From the NCBI RefSeq assembly GCF_014648695.1, contig NZ_BMRP01000006.1, forward strand, positions 191,174 to 243,514: 52,341 nucleotides of DNA, written 5' to 3'. This DNA is from Streptomyces albospinus (GTDB lineage: Bacteria; Actinomycetota; Actinomycetes; Streptomycetales; Streptomycetaceae). Of the stretch, positions 38,181-47,600 are shown piece by piece (positions within the stretch are counted from its first letter, which is position 1; each line of letters begins with the position of its first letter). The translations under genes and the position numbers were made by a program. A model generated the notes under the pieces. It searched no databases and was not told where the DNA came from. It worked only from the letters and a program-made list of their open reading frames with translations.

Positions 38181-38230
38181 CTGCTTCTTCCTGCTTCTTC
38201 CTGCTTCTTCCTGCCTCTTCCTACTTCTTC
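38181..38230 (-). repeat. 10-base tandem repeat across the lepA stop codon
   Basis: Five units of 10 bases: CTGCTTCTTC three times (38181, 38191, 38201), CTGCCTCTTC (38211) and CTACTTCTTC (38221). The stop codon of lepA (complement of CTA at 38221-38223) lies in the last unit. Confidence 0.95.
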
Positions 38231-40095
38231 GCCTTGCCGTCGCCCTCGGAGTCCGACGACAGCACCGCGATGAAGGCATCCTGCGGCACCTCCACGCTGC
38301 CGACCATCTTCATCCGCTTCTTGCCTTCCTTCTGCTTCTCCAGCAGCTTCCGCTTACGGGAGATGTCACCGCCGTAGCACTTGGCGAGGACGTCCTTGCG
38401 GATGGCGCGGACCGTCTCACGGGCGATGACCCGGCTGCCGATGGCGGCCTGGATCGGCACCTCGAAGTTCTGCCGCGGGATCAGCTCGCGCAGCTTGGCC
38501 ACCAGCCGGACGCCGTACGCGTACGCCTTGTCCTTGTGCGTGATCGCGGAGAACGCGTCGACCTTGTCGCCGTGCAGCAGGATGTCGACCTTCACCAGGT
38601 CCGAGGTCTGCTCGCCGGTGGGCTCGTAGTCCAGCGAGGCGTAGCCGCGGGTCTTGGACTTGAGCTGGTCGAAGAAGTCGAAGACGACCTCGGCGAGCGG
38701 GAGGGTGTAGCGGATCTCGACCCGGTCCTCGGAGAGGTAGTCCATGCCGAGCAGGGTGCCGCGGCGGGTCTGGCACAGCTCCATGATCGCGCCGATGAAC
38801 TCGCTGGGCGCCAGGATCGTGGCCCGTACGACCGGCTCGTGGACCTTGTCGATCTTGCCGGTCGGGAACTCGCTCGGGTTGGTGACGACGTGCTCGGTGC
38901 CGTCCTCCATGTCCACGCGGTAGACCACGTTGGGCGCGGTGGCGATCAGGTCGAGGCCGAACTCGCGCTCCAGCCGCTCACGGATGACCTCCAGGTGCAG
39001 CAGGCCCAGGAAGCCGACGCGGAAACCGAAGCCCAGCGCGGCCGAGGTCTCCGGCTCGTAGACCAGCGCGGCGTCGTTGAGCTGGAGCTTGTCCAGCGCT
39101 TCGCGCAGCTCCGGGTAGTCCGAGCCGTCGAGCGGGTACAGCCCCGAGAACACCATCGGCTTGGGGTCCTTGTAGCCGCCCAGCGGCTCCTCGGCGCCCT
39201 TGGCGAGCTGGGTGATGGTGTCGCCGACCTTCGACTGCCGGACGTCCTTCACGCCGGTGATGAGGTACCCCACCTCACCGACCGACAGACCGTCCGCCGG
39301 CGTCATCTCCGGCGAGTTCGTCCCGATCTCCAGCAGCTCGTGCGCGGCGCCGGTGGACATCATCTTGATCCGCTCGCGCTTGCCGAGCGTGCCGTCGACG
39401 ACCTTCACGTACGTCACGACGCCGCGGTACGCGTCATAGACCGAGTCGAAGATCATCGCGCGCGCGGGGGCGTCCTTGACCCCGACCGGAGCCGGGACGT
39501 CGCGCACCACGCGGTCCAGCAGCTCGGGCACCCCGACGCCGGTCTTGGCGGAGACCTTCAGCACGTCCTCGGGCTCGCAGCCGACCAGGTTGGCCAGCTC
39601 GGCGGCGAACTTCTCGGGCTGCGCGGCCGGCAGGTCGATCTTGTTGAGGACGGGGATGATCGTGAGGTCGTTCTCCATCGCCAGGTAGAGGTTGGCGAGG
39701 GTCTGCGCCTCGATGCCCTGGGCGGCGTCGACGAGGAGGATGCAGCCCTCGCACGCGGCGAGGGAGCGCGACACCTCGTAGGTGAAGTCGACGTGGCCCG
39801 GGGTGTCGATCATGTTGAGGATGTGGGTCGCCCCACTCCCCTCCTCGCCCTCGGACGGCGCCCAGGGAAGCCGGACCGCCTGGGACTTGATCGTGATGCC
39901 GCGCTCGCGCTCGATGTCCATCCGGTCCAGATACTGCGCGCGCATCTGCCGCTGGTCGACGACACCGGTGAGCTGGAGCATCCGGTCGGCGAGCGTCGAC
40001 TTGCCGTGGTCGATGTGCGCGATGATGCAGAAGTTACGGAGGAGCGCCGGGTCGGTACGGCTCGGCTCCGGCACGTTCGTAGGGGTCGCGGGCAC
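38221..40095 (-). CDS. lepA: Elongation factor 4 (LepA)
   Basis: A ribosomal GTPase of 624 residues. G1 is [16 protein letters not shown]3 is DTPGHVDF and G4 is NKIDLP. The order of domains matches EF4, with the C-terminal LepA-specific segment [22 protein letters not shown]. The factor back-translocates or remodels stalled ribosomes and helps 30S assembly. The GTG start at 40095 is chosen as it fits the usual Streptomyces N-terminus [16 protein letters not shown]; the frame upstream has no good ribosome site. A short-unit tandem repeat includes the stop codon. Confidence 0.96.
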   Translation of the reverse strand: MPATPTNVPEPSRTDPALLRNFCIIAHIDHGKSTLADRMLQLTGVVDQRQMRAQYLDRMDIERERGITIKSQAVRLPWAPSEGEEGSGATHILNMIDTPGHVDFTYEVSRSLAACEGCILLVDAAQGIEAQTLANLYLAMENDLTIIPVLNKIDLPAAQPEKFAAELANLVGCEPEDVLKVSAKTGVGVPELLDRVVRDVPAPVGVKDAPARAMIFDSVYDAYRGVVTYVKVVDGTLGKRERIKMMSTGAAHELLEIGTNSPEMTPADGLSVGEVGYLITGVKDVRQSKVGDTITQLAKGAEEPLGGYKDPKPMVFSGLYPLDGSDYPELREALDKLQLNDAALVYEPETSAALGFGFRVGFLGLLHLEVIRERLEREFGLDLIATAPNVVYRVDMEDGTEHVVTNPSEFPTGKIDKVHEPVVRATILAPSEFIGAIMELCQTRRGTLLGMDYLSEDRVEIRYTLPLAEVVFDFFDQLKSKTRGYASLDYEPTGEQTSDLVKVDILLHGDKVDAFSAITHKDKAYAYGVRLVAKLRELIPRQNFEVPIQAAIGSRVIARETVRAIRKDVLAKCYGGDISRKRKLLEKQKEGKKRMKMVGSVEVPQDAFIAVLSSDSEGDGKAKK

Positions 40096-40597
40096 GCAGG
40101 ATCCATTCAGTGAACGCGGTAGGCGGAACGGGGGTGTGTCATCTCGTGTCAGACGACGTCTCCCCCATCGTCCCATGAGCGACGGGGGTGGGGCGGTTTG
40201 GGCGTCCGCGGGGCGGACGGCCGGTCCACCCGGACGCTCCGGCGACGGGCCGGGCCGGACACTCCGCGACGGGCGGGCCGGAACCCCCGTGCAGCGGATT
40301 CGGCGATCCCAGCCGGTACGGGGCGGGCGGTACGGTCCGCCCAGGGCGCCTATGGTCCGCACCGGGGGCCGGTACAGGGCGGGCGGGGCTGGTACGGGGC
40401 GGCAGCGGGCCGCATCCGAGGGCGGTGCCTGGTGTGGCGGCGGTCCCTGGGCGGGAAGCGGTGCCCGGTCGGTGCCCGGTACGAAGGCGATACCTGGTCG
40501 GGAGGCGATCCCCTGATCGGGAGGCCGCTCCTAGGTGGGGAAGCGGCTCCTGCTCCGGGGGCGGCTGCGCTGCTCCGGGGGCGGTCCCCGGCCCGGT
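40096..40597. other. Intergenic region with degenerate 19-base tandem repeats
   Basis: This stretch between lepA and rpsT (divergent) holds no gene I can support. From about 40420 to 40590 it consists of degenerate units of about 19 bases with a common GGCGxTxCCTGxTCGGGA pattern (best copies start at 40486, 40504, 40523 and 40542). Upstream of that are runs rich in GGTACGG. Open frames here have repeat-like composition and are rejected. Confidence 0.6.
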
Positions 40598-40627
40598 TTG
40601 GGTGCCCGTAAACCCTGCTGGTAGCCT
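40598..40627 (+). promoter_or_regulatory. Candidate rpsT promoter
   Basis: TTGGGT (40598-40603) and TAGCCT (40622-40627) are separated by 18 bases and lie about 75 bases before the rpsT start, a typical layout for the main vegetative sigma factor. Confidence 0.45.
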
Positions 40628-40701
40628 GGTCCACTGCGCTTCGTGCCCTCTCTCGTGCGCGGCGCAAATCGAAACTCCAACGAACCTGAAAAGGCTCTTT
40701 C

Positions 40702-40968
40702 GTGGCGAACATCAAGTCCCAGATGAAGCGGATCAAGACCAACGAGAAGGCTCGTCAGCGCAACAAGGCTGTCAAGTCCGCTCTGAAGACCTCGATCCGT
40801 CGTACCCGTGAGGCCGTGGAGGCCGGTGACCTCCAGCAGGCCACCGCCGCCGTCGCCGTCGCTTCCAAGAAGCTCGACAAGGCCGTCAGCAAGGGTGTCA
40901 TCCACAAGAACGCCGCCGCCAACAAGAAGTCGGCGCTGGCCAAGAAGGTCAACGCCCTCAAGGGCTGA
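40702..40968 (+). CDS. rpsT: 30S ribosomal protein S20
   Basis: A basic protein of 88 residues, [21 protein letters not shown] at the start and [14 protein letters not shown] at the end, matching ribosomal protein S20 along its whole length. S20 binds 16S rRNA early in 30S assembly. The start is a GTG at 40702 with AAAGG about 8 bases upstream. It is divergent from lepA, the usual arrangement in Streptomyces. Confidence 0.98.
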   Translation: MANIKSQMKRIKTNEKARQRNKAVKSALKTSIRRTREAVEAGDLQQATAAVAVASKKLDKAVSKGVIHKNAAANKKSALAKKVNALKG

Positions 40969-40979
40969 CCTTCGTTCCC

Positions 40980-40998
40980 GACCGCACCAGCTGCGGTC
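40980..40998 (+). terminator. Small hairpin after rpsT
   Basis: A 7-bp stem GACCGCA/TGCGGTC with a 5-base loop lies 11 bases after the rpsT stop. It lacks a T tract and may be a weak terminator or a 3'-end stabiliser. Confidence 0.45.
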
Positions 40999-41146
40999 AC
41001 CCTGCCGCCAGGGACCCAGCGGCCCCTCTCACCGCTCCCTGACCGGTGCACCACCGCGCCGCACACGGCCTGCGTTCGCCACGCGGGTGCGGCGCACCCG
41101 GCTCGTACGGCGGAATCCGCCGAAGCAGCCGACCATGCTGCATACG

Positions 41147-41192
41147 AAAAGCCCCACCTCCGCCCCCTCCCCGGGGCGAGGGCGGGGCTTTT
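41147..41192. terminator. Strong intrinsic terminator
   Basis: AAAAGCCCC (41147-41155) pairs with GGGGCTTTT (41184-41192), with further GC pairing inside and a GGGGC/CCCC-rich loop. A and T tracts on both sides make it a classical bidirectional terminator, about 180 bases after rpsT. Confidence 0.85.
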
Positions 41193-41396
41193 CGCTTACG
41201 TGCGGGGGGATGGGTGGCGCGGACCCGGGCCGGGACCGTGCACGGGTGGCGCGGGCGGCGTACAGGTCGTGCGGGCGGCGAGCTCGGAGGGGAACGGCGT
41301 ACGCCAGGGGGCCGGGCAAACCGGCTGTCAGGGGTCGGGCGACATGGCCCTTGATATACGCCCCAGTCTCGGATATCTGGATAGCTCCGGACAGGG

Positions 41397-41430
41397 TTGA
41401 CTGTCGGCGATGTCCGCTACGCTGCGGCCA
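41397..41430 (+). promoter_or_regulatory. Candidate leaderless promoter
   Basis: TTGACT (41397-41402) and TACGCT (41418-41423) are 15 bases apart, and the ATG at 41430 follows the -10 by 6 bases. No ribosome site is present, so the mRNA is likely leaderless. Confidence 0.5.
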
Positions 41431-42437
41431 TGTCCAATACGGGGGACCAGAACAGCCCTTACAACTCCCAGCCGCAGCCGAGTCCTTACGGCCCGGCACC
41501 CGCACCGCCGAACCCGCTGCCCGCCCAGCAGAATCCGTACGGGCCACCGAACCCACCGGCCGGGGCACCGCCCCAGGGGCCGGGCGGTTACGGCTATCCC
41601 GCGGTCGGCGCCGCCGGAGCACCCGGACCGCCGGGAATGCCAGGAATGCCCGGGATACCCGGGATATCCGGGGCGCCGGGGGCACCGACAGGCGCTGCGG
41701 GAGTGCCCGGCATACCCGCATGGGCCCCGCCCGGCGGCGTTCCCGGCGGCACGGGCCGCGGCGTCTCCGGCTGGCTGTGGGCCATCGGCGGCGCGGTCGC
41801 AGCCACCGCCATCGGGGCGTCCGTGATGTTCGCCACCGGCGGCTTCTCCTCGGCCCCCGACCCCGACCTCAAGGGCTACGCATACAAGAACGACCTCTGC
41901 GCCGCCACATCCATGACCCCCTTCGAGAACGCCCACTTCCAGACGAAGCCGAGCACCGGAAGCGCCGGCTCGGCCTCGTCGGGCTCGTCCACGGAGAACC
42001 CCCAGCACAGCGGCGTCCAGCAGCCGTCGATGGACTCGATGTGGTGCAACGTCACGCTGACACCGGACGGCGCCGGCAGCACCGGCTACTCCTCGACCTG
42101 GCTCAACAACGCCGTCACGCTGCACAAGAAGTCCGACCCGACGCCGGAATTCGCGGACACCTACCGCTCCTGGGAGAAGCAGCAGGCGTCGGTCCACTAC
42201 AAGGTCGAGTCCGTCTCGGACCTCGGCGACGAGGCGTATCTGGTCACCCGCGACGACGCCTCCAACAACAACGGCTCGTACGTCGTCCTCGCCGTCCGCG
42301 ACGGCTGGATGACCTACCAGTCGACCTGGTCCAGCTATACGTCGAGCGCCGGCACCAGCAAGCCGCCGACCACCGCCGAGATCACCACGATGCTCGAAAC
42401 CAGCGCCAAGGAAACGCTGCGCCGGCTGAAGGAATAG
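41430..42437 (+). CDS. Membrane-anchored protein with collagen-like tract
   Basis: A protein of 335 residues. Residues 1-65 are Pro/Gln/Asn-rich. A short collagen-like tract follows (GAPGPPGMPGMPGIPGISG, then GAPGAP), about eight Gly-X-Y triplets. A single transmembrane segment (SGWLWAIGGAVAATAIGASVMFA) leads to an extracellular domain of about 200 residues with two cysteines (DLCAATSM and MWCNVTL). The domain resembles the secreted part of Streptomyces DUF3558-like or protein-kinase-associated membrane proteins, but I do not recognise it firmly. No enzymatic motif is seen. The ATG at 41430 is preferred over an upstream TTG. Tandem repeats begin right after its stop. Confidence 0.8.
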   Translation: MSNTGDQNSPYNSQPQPSPYGPAPAPPNPLPAQQNPYGPPNPPAGAPPQGPGGYGYPAVGAAGAPGPPGMPGMPGIPGISGAPGAPTGAAGVPGIPAWAPPGGVPGGTGRGVSGWLWAIGGAVAATAIGASVMFATGGFSSAPDPDLKGYAYKNDLCAATSMTPFENAHFQTKPSTGSAGSASSGSSTENPQHSGVQQPSMDSMWCNVTLTPDGAGSTGYSSTWLNNAVTLHKKSDPTPEFADTYRSWEKQQASVHYKVESVSDLGDEAYLVTRDDASNNNGSYVVLAVRDGWMTYQSTWSSYTSSAGTSKPPTTAEITTMLETSAKETLRRLKE

Positions 42438-42670
42438 ACGGGGAAGGAACAGACGGGGACGGGGTAGGCGGGGAAGGCGTAGACGGGGAAAGGCTCGGAC
42501 CGGGGCAAAGCGGCTGTGAGCGTTGGCAGGTGGGCCCCAGTCGCGAGGACCGTCACGGCGCCTGTCCCGGGGGGCGTCAGGGCCCGTCGAGGGCGCCTGT
42601 GCCGGGGTCGGGTCCCGTCGAGGGCGCCTGGCGTGAGTGGCCCCGCCCTGAGTGCCCGTCGTGAACCCCT

Positions 42671-42765
42671 CGCGAGCCCGTCGCGAGCCCGTCGCGAGCC
42701 CGTCGCGAGCCCGTCGCGAGCCCGTCGCGAGCCCGTCGCGAGCCCGTCGCGAGCCCGTCGCGAGC
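42671..42765 (+). repeat. 11-base tandem repeat CGCGAGCCCGT
   Basis: CGCGAG recurs every 11 bases from 42671 to 42759, giving eight full identical units CGCGAGCCCGT and a partial ninth. Perfect identity between units implies recent expansion. Confidence 0.95.
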
Positions 42766-42873
42766 GACGCTGCGGTGGAGGCCCATGGGCGACTGTGGTG
42801 GAGGCCCTTCGGAGGCGCCTGCGGTTGGGGCGGCTCGGCACCGCCCGACCGCTCCCGCACCCGGGGCCACCGC

Positions 42874-42920
42874 CCCGCAAACCCGCAAGCCCGCAAGCCC
42901 GCAAGCCCGCAAGCCCGCCA
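42874..42920 (+). repeat. 8-base tandem repeat CCCGCAAG
   Basis: Units CCCGCAAG are at 42882, 42890, 42898 and 42906, with variant copies on either side (CCCGCAAA at 42874 and CCCGCCA at 42914). Confidence 0.92.
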
Positions 42921-43019
42921 AAGGCCTACCGCGCCACGCCGCCGACGACACGTGTGCTGCCCACCTGCCCTGACGGCGGGACCGGGCTGCATGCCTGATG
43001 CCGGGGCCGAGCTGCTTCC

Positions 43020-44006
43020 CTAACGCCGGGACCGGGCTGCCCGGGCAATCGCCACCACGGCCTTCTCCAGGGCGTATTCGGGATCGTCCCCGCCGCCCTT
43101 CACCCCCGCGTCGGCTGCGGCCACCGCACGCAGTGCCGTCGCGACACCGTCCGCCGACCAGCCGCGCATCTGCTGCCGTACCCGGTCGATCTTCCACGGC
43201 GGCATCCCCAGATCGCGGGCGAGGTCACCGGGGCGGGCGCCGCGCGGGGCGGAGGCGAGCTTGCCGATGGCCCGGACCCCCTGGGCCAGCGCGCTGGTGA
43301 TCATGACCGGGGCGACACCGGTCGCGATCGCCCAGCGCAGCGCCTCCAGTGCCTCGGCGGCCCGGCCCTCCACCGCCCGGTCGGCGACCGTGAAGCTCGA
43401 CGCCTCGGCCCGGCCCGTGTAATAGCGCGCCACGACCGCGTCATCGATCGTGCCCTCGACATCGGCGGCCAGCTGCGAGCACGCCGACGCCAGCTCCCGC
43501 AGATCGCTGCCGATCGCATCGACCAGTGCCTGGCACGCCTCCGGCGTCGCCGACCGCCCGGTGGCACGGAACTCACCGCGGACGAACGCGAGCCGGTCGG
43601 CCGGCTTGGTCATCTTCGGGCAGGCCACCTCGCGCGCCCCGGCCTTACGGGCCGCGTCCAGCAGGCCCTTGCCCTTGGCCCCGCCGGCATGCAGCAGCAC
43701 CAGAGTGATCTCCTCGGCGGGCGAGCCGAGATACGCCTTCACGTCCTTGATCGTGTCCGCGGACAGGTCCTGGGAGTTCCGCACCACCACGACCTTGCGC
43801 TCGGAGAAGAGCGAGGGGCTCGTCAGCTCGGCGAGGGTGCCGGGCTGGAGCTGGTCCGAGCTGAGGTCGCGCACATCGGTGTCCGCGTCGGCCGCCCGGG
43901 CAGCCGCCACCACCTGCTGTACCTCACGTTCGAGCAGCAGGTCTTCCTGGCCCACCGCGATCGTGACGGGGGCGAGCGGATCGTCGTTAGCTGTCTTCCT
44001 GGCCAT
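43020..44006 (-). CDS. holA: DNA polymerase III subunit delta
   Basis: A protein of 328 residues related to the clamp-loader delta subunit. Typical segments are APVTIAVGQEDLLLEREVQQVV, SLFSERKVVVVRNSQDLSAD, DLRELASACSQLAADVEGTIDDAVV and VEGRAAEALEALRWAIATGVAPVMITSALAQ. It opens the beta clamp for loading at primer termini. The ATG at 44006 (MARKTANDDP) is preferred although the ribosome site is weak. It is downstream of the comEA-comEC region, the usual bacterial order, and its stop codon touches the repeat-rich gap. Confidence 0.94.
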   Translation of the reverse strand: MARKTANDDPLAPVTIAVGQEDLLLEREVQQVVAAARAADADTDVRDLSSDQLQPGTLAELTSPSLFSERKVVVVRNSQDLSADTIKDVKAYLGSPAEEITLVLLHAGGAKGKGLLDAARKAGAREVACPKMTKPADRLAFVRGEFRATGRSATPEACQALVDAIGSDLRELASACSQLAADVEGTIDDAVVARYYTGRAEASSFTVADRAVEGRAAEALEALRWAIATGVAPVMITSALAQGVRAIGKLASAPRGARPGDLARDLGMPPWKIDRVRQQMRGWSADGVATALRAVAAADAGVKGGGDDPEYALEKAVVAIARAARSRR

Positions 44007-44112
44007 CGCGTTCCAGCATCCCACGCCCCACTGACACCGCCGTCCGCGCCGCAGCCCGGCCGCGCTCCGGCCCACTTCCCGGAACGCCCTACCGCTCCCC
44101 GACAATGGTCCG

Positions 44113-44367
44113 GTGAACGACACCCATCACCGGCGCCACGTACTCGTCCTCCCCGATCGCGACGCCGCGGAGCAGGTCGCCGAGGCACTGACCGAGCGCT
44201 TCGGCGTCGCCGAGGAACCCCAGCTCGTACGGGACGCACTGGCCGGCGAGGACGACGCCGAGGACGCGCAGTGGCTGGTGGTCGTAGAGGACCCCGAGGC
44301 CGCCTACGACGCGGCCCGGCTGGACGACCTCGCCGCCGAGTACGAGGGCTGGCGCGAGGAGGAGTAA
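44113..44367 (+). CDS. Small conserved acidic protein of unknown function
   Basis: A protein of 84 residues, strongly acidic toward the end (LDDLAAEYEGWREEE). It starts MNDTHHRRHVLVLPDRDAAEQVAEALTERFGV. I do not recognise a characterised family. Similar small proteins are found between holA and comEC in Streptomyces. The start is a GTG at 44113. A -10-like GACAAT (44101-44106) lies only 6 bases before it, so the mRNA may be leaderless. It is divergent from holA. Confidence 0.75.
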   Translation: MNDTHHRRHVLVLPDRDAAEQVAEALTERFGVAEEPQLVRDALAGEDDAEDAQWLVVVEDPEAAYDAARLDDLAAEYEGWREEE

Positions 44368-44425
44368 CGACCAGCGGCAGCCCGGGCAACCGTCGATCGC
44401 CGAGCGGGGACTCGGGCTCCCCTCT

Positions 44426-44488
44426 CCCGTCTCCCGTCTCCCGTCTCCCGTCTCCCGTCTCCCGTCTCCCGTCTCCCGTCTCCCGTCT
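44426..44488 (+). repeat. 7-base tandem repeat CCCGTCT, nine units
   Basis: CCCGTCT occurs nine times in perfect succession from 44426 to 44488. It is followed at about 44520-44600 by an almost pure pyrimidine run of CCCTCC and CTTCC words reaching the stop codon at 44609. Confidence 0.97.
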
Positions 44489-44608
44489 CCGACCGTCGAC
44501 GGGGGCTTCCCCTGGGGGCTCCCCTCCCTCCCTCCCTCCCCTCCCTCCCTCCCCCTCCCTCCCCCTCCTTGCTCTTCCTGCCTCCTTTCCCCTTACCTCT
44601 TCTGCTCG

Positions 44609-47600
44609 TTAGCGTTTCTCCTCGTTACCGGTGAATGGCGTGACGACCGGCTCCCTGTCCAGCGTGATGCCGAAGTGACTGCGATAGGCGGGCAGGACCT
44701 CGGCCCCGCCCAGTTCACGTTCCTCGCGAGCGCCATCGGCCCCGGTGATCAGCAGCGTACGGCCGGAGAGCGTGACCCGGCCGGTCCCCGTCAGCCGCGA
44801 GCAGACCAGCGACCGCGTGAAGTGGGACCGGGGCGAGGTGCAGTTCCACCAGCACCCGACCTCGAAGTCCGCGAGCGTCCGCGGGCGTTGCTCGACCCTG
44901 TACTGCGGAACCCCGACCCGCAGAACATCCAGATCCCCCTCGGTGGTCTCCTCTATACGGAAGACACCCCCGGGGTCGGCCTGGTCCTCGCGGCTGTCCA
45001 GCAGCAGCGGATAGTGGCTGTGCCGGCCGAATCCGACATCCGCGAGCCACGGCCCGGTGGGCGTCTGCACTCTCAACGCCAGGTGGTCATAAGGAATCCC
45101 GATCCCATCGGGCCCGAACACCCGCGCCGACAGCAGCGCGACCTCGTACCCGAGCGCCCGGAGCAGTACCGCGAAGGCGCCGTTGAGCTCGTAACAGAAC
45201 CCGCCCCGCCGCGCCCCGACGATCTTCTCCAGCAGCGGCCCCTCCGCAAGCACGATCTCCTCACCGAGATGGATCGAGAGGTTCTCGAACGGCACGGCCC
45301 GAAGATGGCTCAGATGCAGCCGCCGCAGTGCTTCGGCATCCGGGACGACAGGCCGTTCGGCACCTATCCGCCGGAGATACCGGAGACAGGCGCCGGCCTC
45401 GTCGCTCATGCCTTTCCTCCTCACACCCGTCGCGTCGCTCACACCCGCCATGTTGTTCACACCCGTCGCGTTGCTCACGCCTGTCACGTCGGTCGCGCCC
45501 GCTGCGTCGGTTATGCCGGTGGCGTCGGGCGCGCCTGTCACACCCGTGCTCTCGGGCGCATTGGAGACGCCCGTCGCATCCGTGGGGTTTATGGGGTCGA
45601 TGGGGGCGGCGTCCATCAGAAGTGTGTCCTCTCCCTCGGATATGCGTCTCCGCCATGATGCGGATATGCGTCCCCTCCATGAGGAATCGGGCGTCGAGGC
45701 GGGGTCGGCGGCCGGCTCCTCCCCCGGCCGGTGGTCCGGGCGGCGACGCCGGGCGGAACCGGACCGGCCCCGGGAACGGCGTCCGCTGACCACCGCGGAC
45801 AGCTTGGCGGGCGTGCCCAGGACCGCGAGGGCGCCATCGGTGTCGGTGCGCAGCACCCGGGCACCCTGGGCGCGCAGCGCCGCGATCGTACGGGACGCCG
45901 GATGGCCGTACGGGTTCCCGGCACCGCAGGAAATCAGCGCCAGCCGGGGCGCAAGGCGTTGTATCAACTGAGGGTCCTGGTAGGCGGAGCCGTGGTGCGC
46001 CACCTTGAGGACGTCGACCGCGGCCAGCTCCGGATGCGCCTCCAACAGGGCCTGCTGGGCGCCCGGTTCGAGATCACCGAGCAGCAGCACGGTCAGTCCG
46101 CCCGTACGGACGAGCAGGGTGACGCTGGCGTCGTTGGGGCCGGTGAGCCCACTGGTGCCGGGCGCCGCGTCGGTGACGCGCGATGCCGTCGGTGCCATTG
46201 CGGGCACCGGCAGTAGGGGCTTCGGCCATAGGGGCGCCGGCCCTCTGGGCACTGGCCCTCGGGGCGACGGAGGTGGGGGTGGGGGTGGGGGTGTCGACGG
46301 GGCGAACGGCGCGGGTGGCCAGAGCACTTCCCAGGTGAGGGCGCCCAGGCGGCGCCGCTCCCCCGGTACGGCGGGGGCGACCGGGACGTGAGCGTCCGCT
46401 GCCTCTCGGCGCACGGACCGGACCTGCCCGTACGGCTCCTGGAGCGACGTGGTCTCGATCGCGCCGACCGAACGGCCTTGCAACACCCCTGGAAGTCCGT
46501 CCACATGGTCGGCATGAAAGTGCGTCAGCACGAGGAGGGGAATGCGCCGGACGCCGAGTTCGCTCAGGCAGCGGTCGATGGCGCGCGGGTCGGGGCCGGT
46601 GTCCACCACCAGTGCCGTACCGTCGCCGGCGGCCAGCACCAGGCCGTCGCCCTGCCCGACGTCACAGGCCACCATCAGCCAGCCCGGCGGCGGCCAGCCG
46701 GTCAGGATGCGGGTCAGCGGCACCGGACGGCACACCGCCAGAACGAGGGCCAGCGCGCACAGCACACAGAGCCAGGGCCGGCGCAGCGCCCGCCGGCCGA
46801 CCACCAGCAGCGCCACGGAGGCAGCGGCGAGCGACAGCCCGCCCGCCCAGCCGCCCGGCCAGTCGAACTCCGCCCCCGGCAGCGCCGCTCCCGTACGCGC
46901 GACCCCGGCGATCCACCCGGCCGGCCAGCCCGCACACCACGCCAGCCCCCGAGCGAGCGGCAGGGCGACGGGGGCGGCGGCGAGGGCCGCGAAGCCGAGG
47001 ATCGTCGCGGGAGCCACGGCCAGCTCGGCGAGCAGGTTGCAGGGCACCGAAATCAGCCCCACCCGCGCCGAGAGGACCACGATCACCGGGGCGCAGACCA
47101 CCTGGGCGGCAGCCGCGGCGGCGATCACCTCGGCGAGCCGTGGCGGCACCCGGCGCCGCTGGAGGGCGGCGCTCCACCGCGGGGCGATCAGCAGCAGCGC
47201 GCCGGTCGCCAGGACGGAGAGCAGAAAGCCGTAACTCCGGGCGAGCCGGGGATCGTAGAGGACCAGCAACAGGACGGCGGCGGCCAGTGCGGGGAGCAGC
47301 GAACGGCGGCGGCCGGTGCCGATCGCCAGCAGCGTGATCAGCCCGCAGGCGGCGGCCCGCAGCACGCTCGGATCCGGGCGGCACACGACCACGAACATCA
47401 GGGCGAGCCCGCCGCCGACGAAGGCGGTAGCGCGCAGCGAGAGCCCCAAGCGCCGTGCCAGGCCGCGGCGTTCGGCCCGGGTCGCCAGATGCGGTGGGCC
47501 GATGAGCAGAGTGAGCACGATCGTCAGATTGCTGCCGGAGACGGCCAGCAGATGCGTCAGATCGGTGGCGCGGAAGGCGTCGTCGAGGTCCTGCGACACA

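Larger units (their letters stand above)
40969..41396. other. Intergenic region after rpsT
   Basis: This region holds two hairpins (40980-40998 and 41147-41192) and no credible gene. The part 41193-41396 is GC-rich until about 41340, then becomes AT-richer toward the promoter of the next gene. The functional content between the hairpins is unknown. Confidence 0.5.
42438..43019. repeat. Repeat-rich intergenic region
   Basis: This 582-base gap between the membrane protein and holA contains no credible gene. It is a mosaic of repeat families: GACGGGGA-type units (42438-42500), two imperfect copies of a CCCGTCGAGGGCGCCTG unit (about 42580-42635), an 11-base array (42671-42765), an 8-base array (42874-42920), and repeated GCCGGGACCGGGCTGC words near 42977-43040. 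Confidence 0.85.

Noticed and set aside
40110..40700. Open frames between lepA and rpsT
   Set aside because: They follow the periodic tandem repeats and have no recognisable protein features.
42671..42920. CRISPR-like array
   Set aside because: The repeats are contiguous 11-base and 8-base units without unique spacers, and there are no cas genes.
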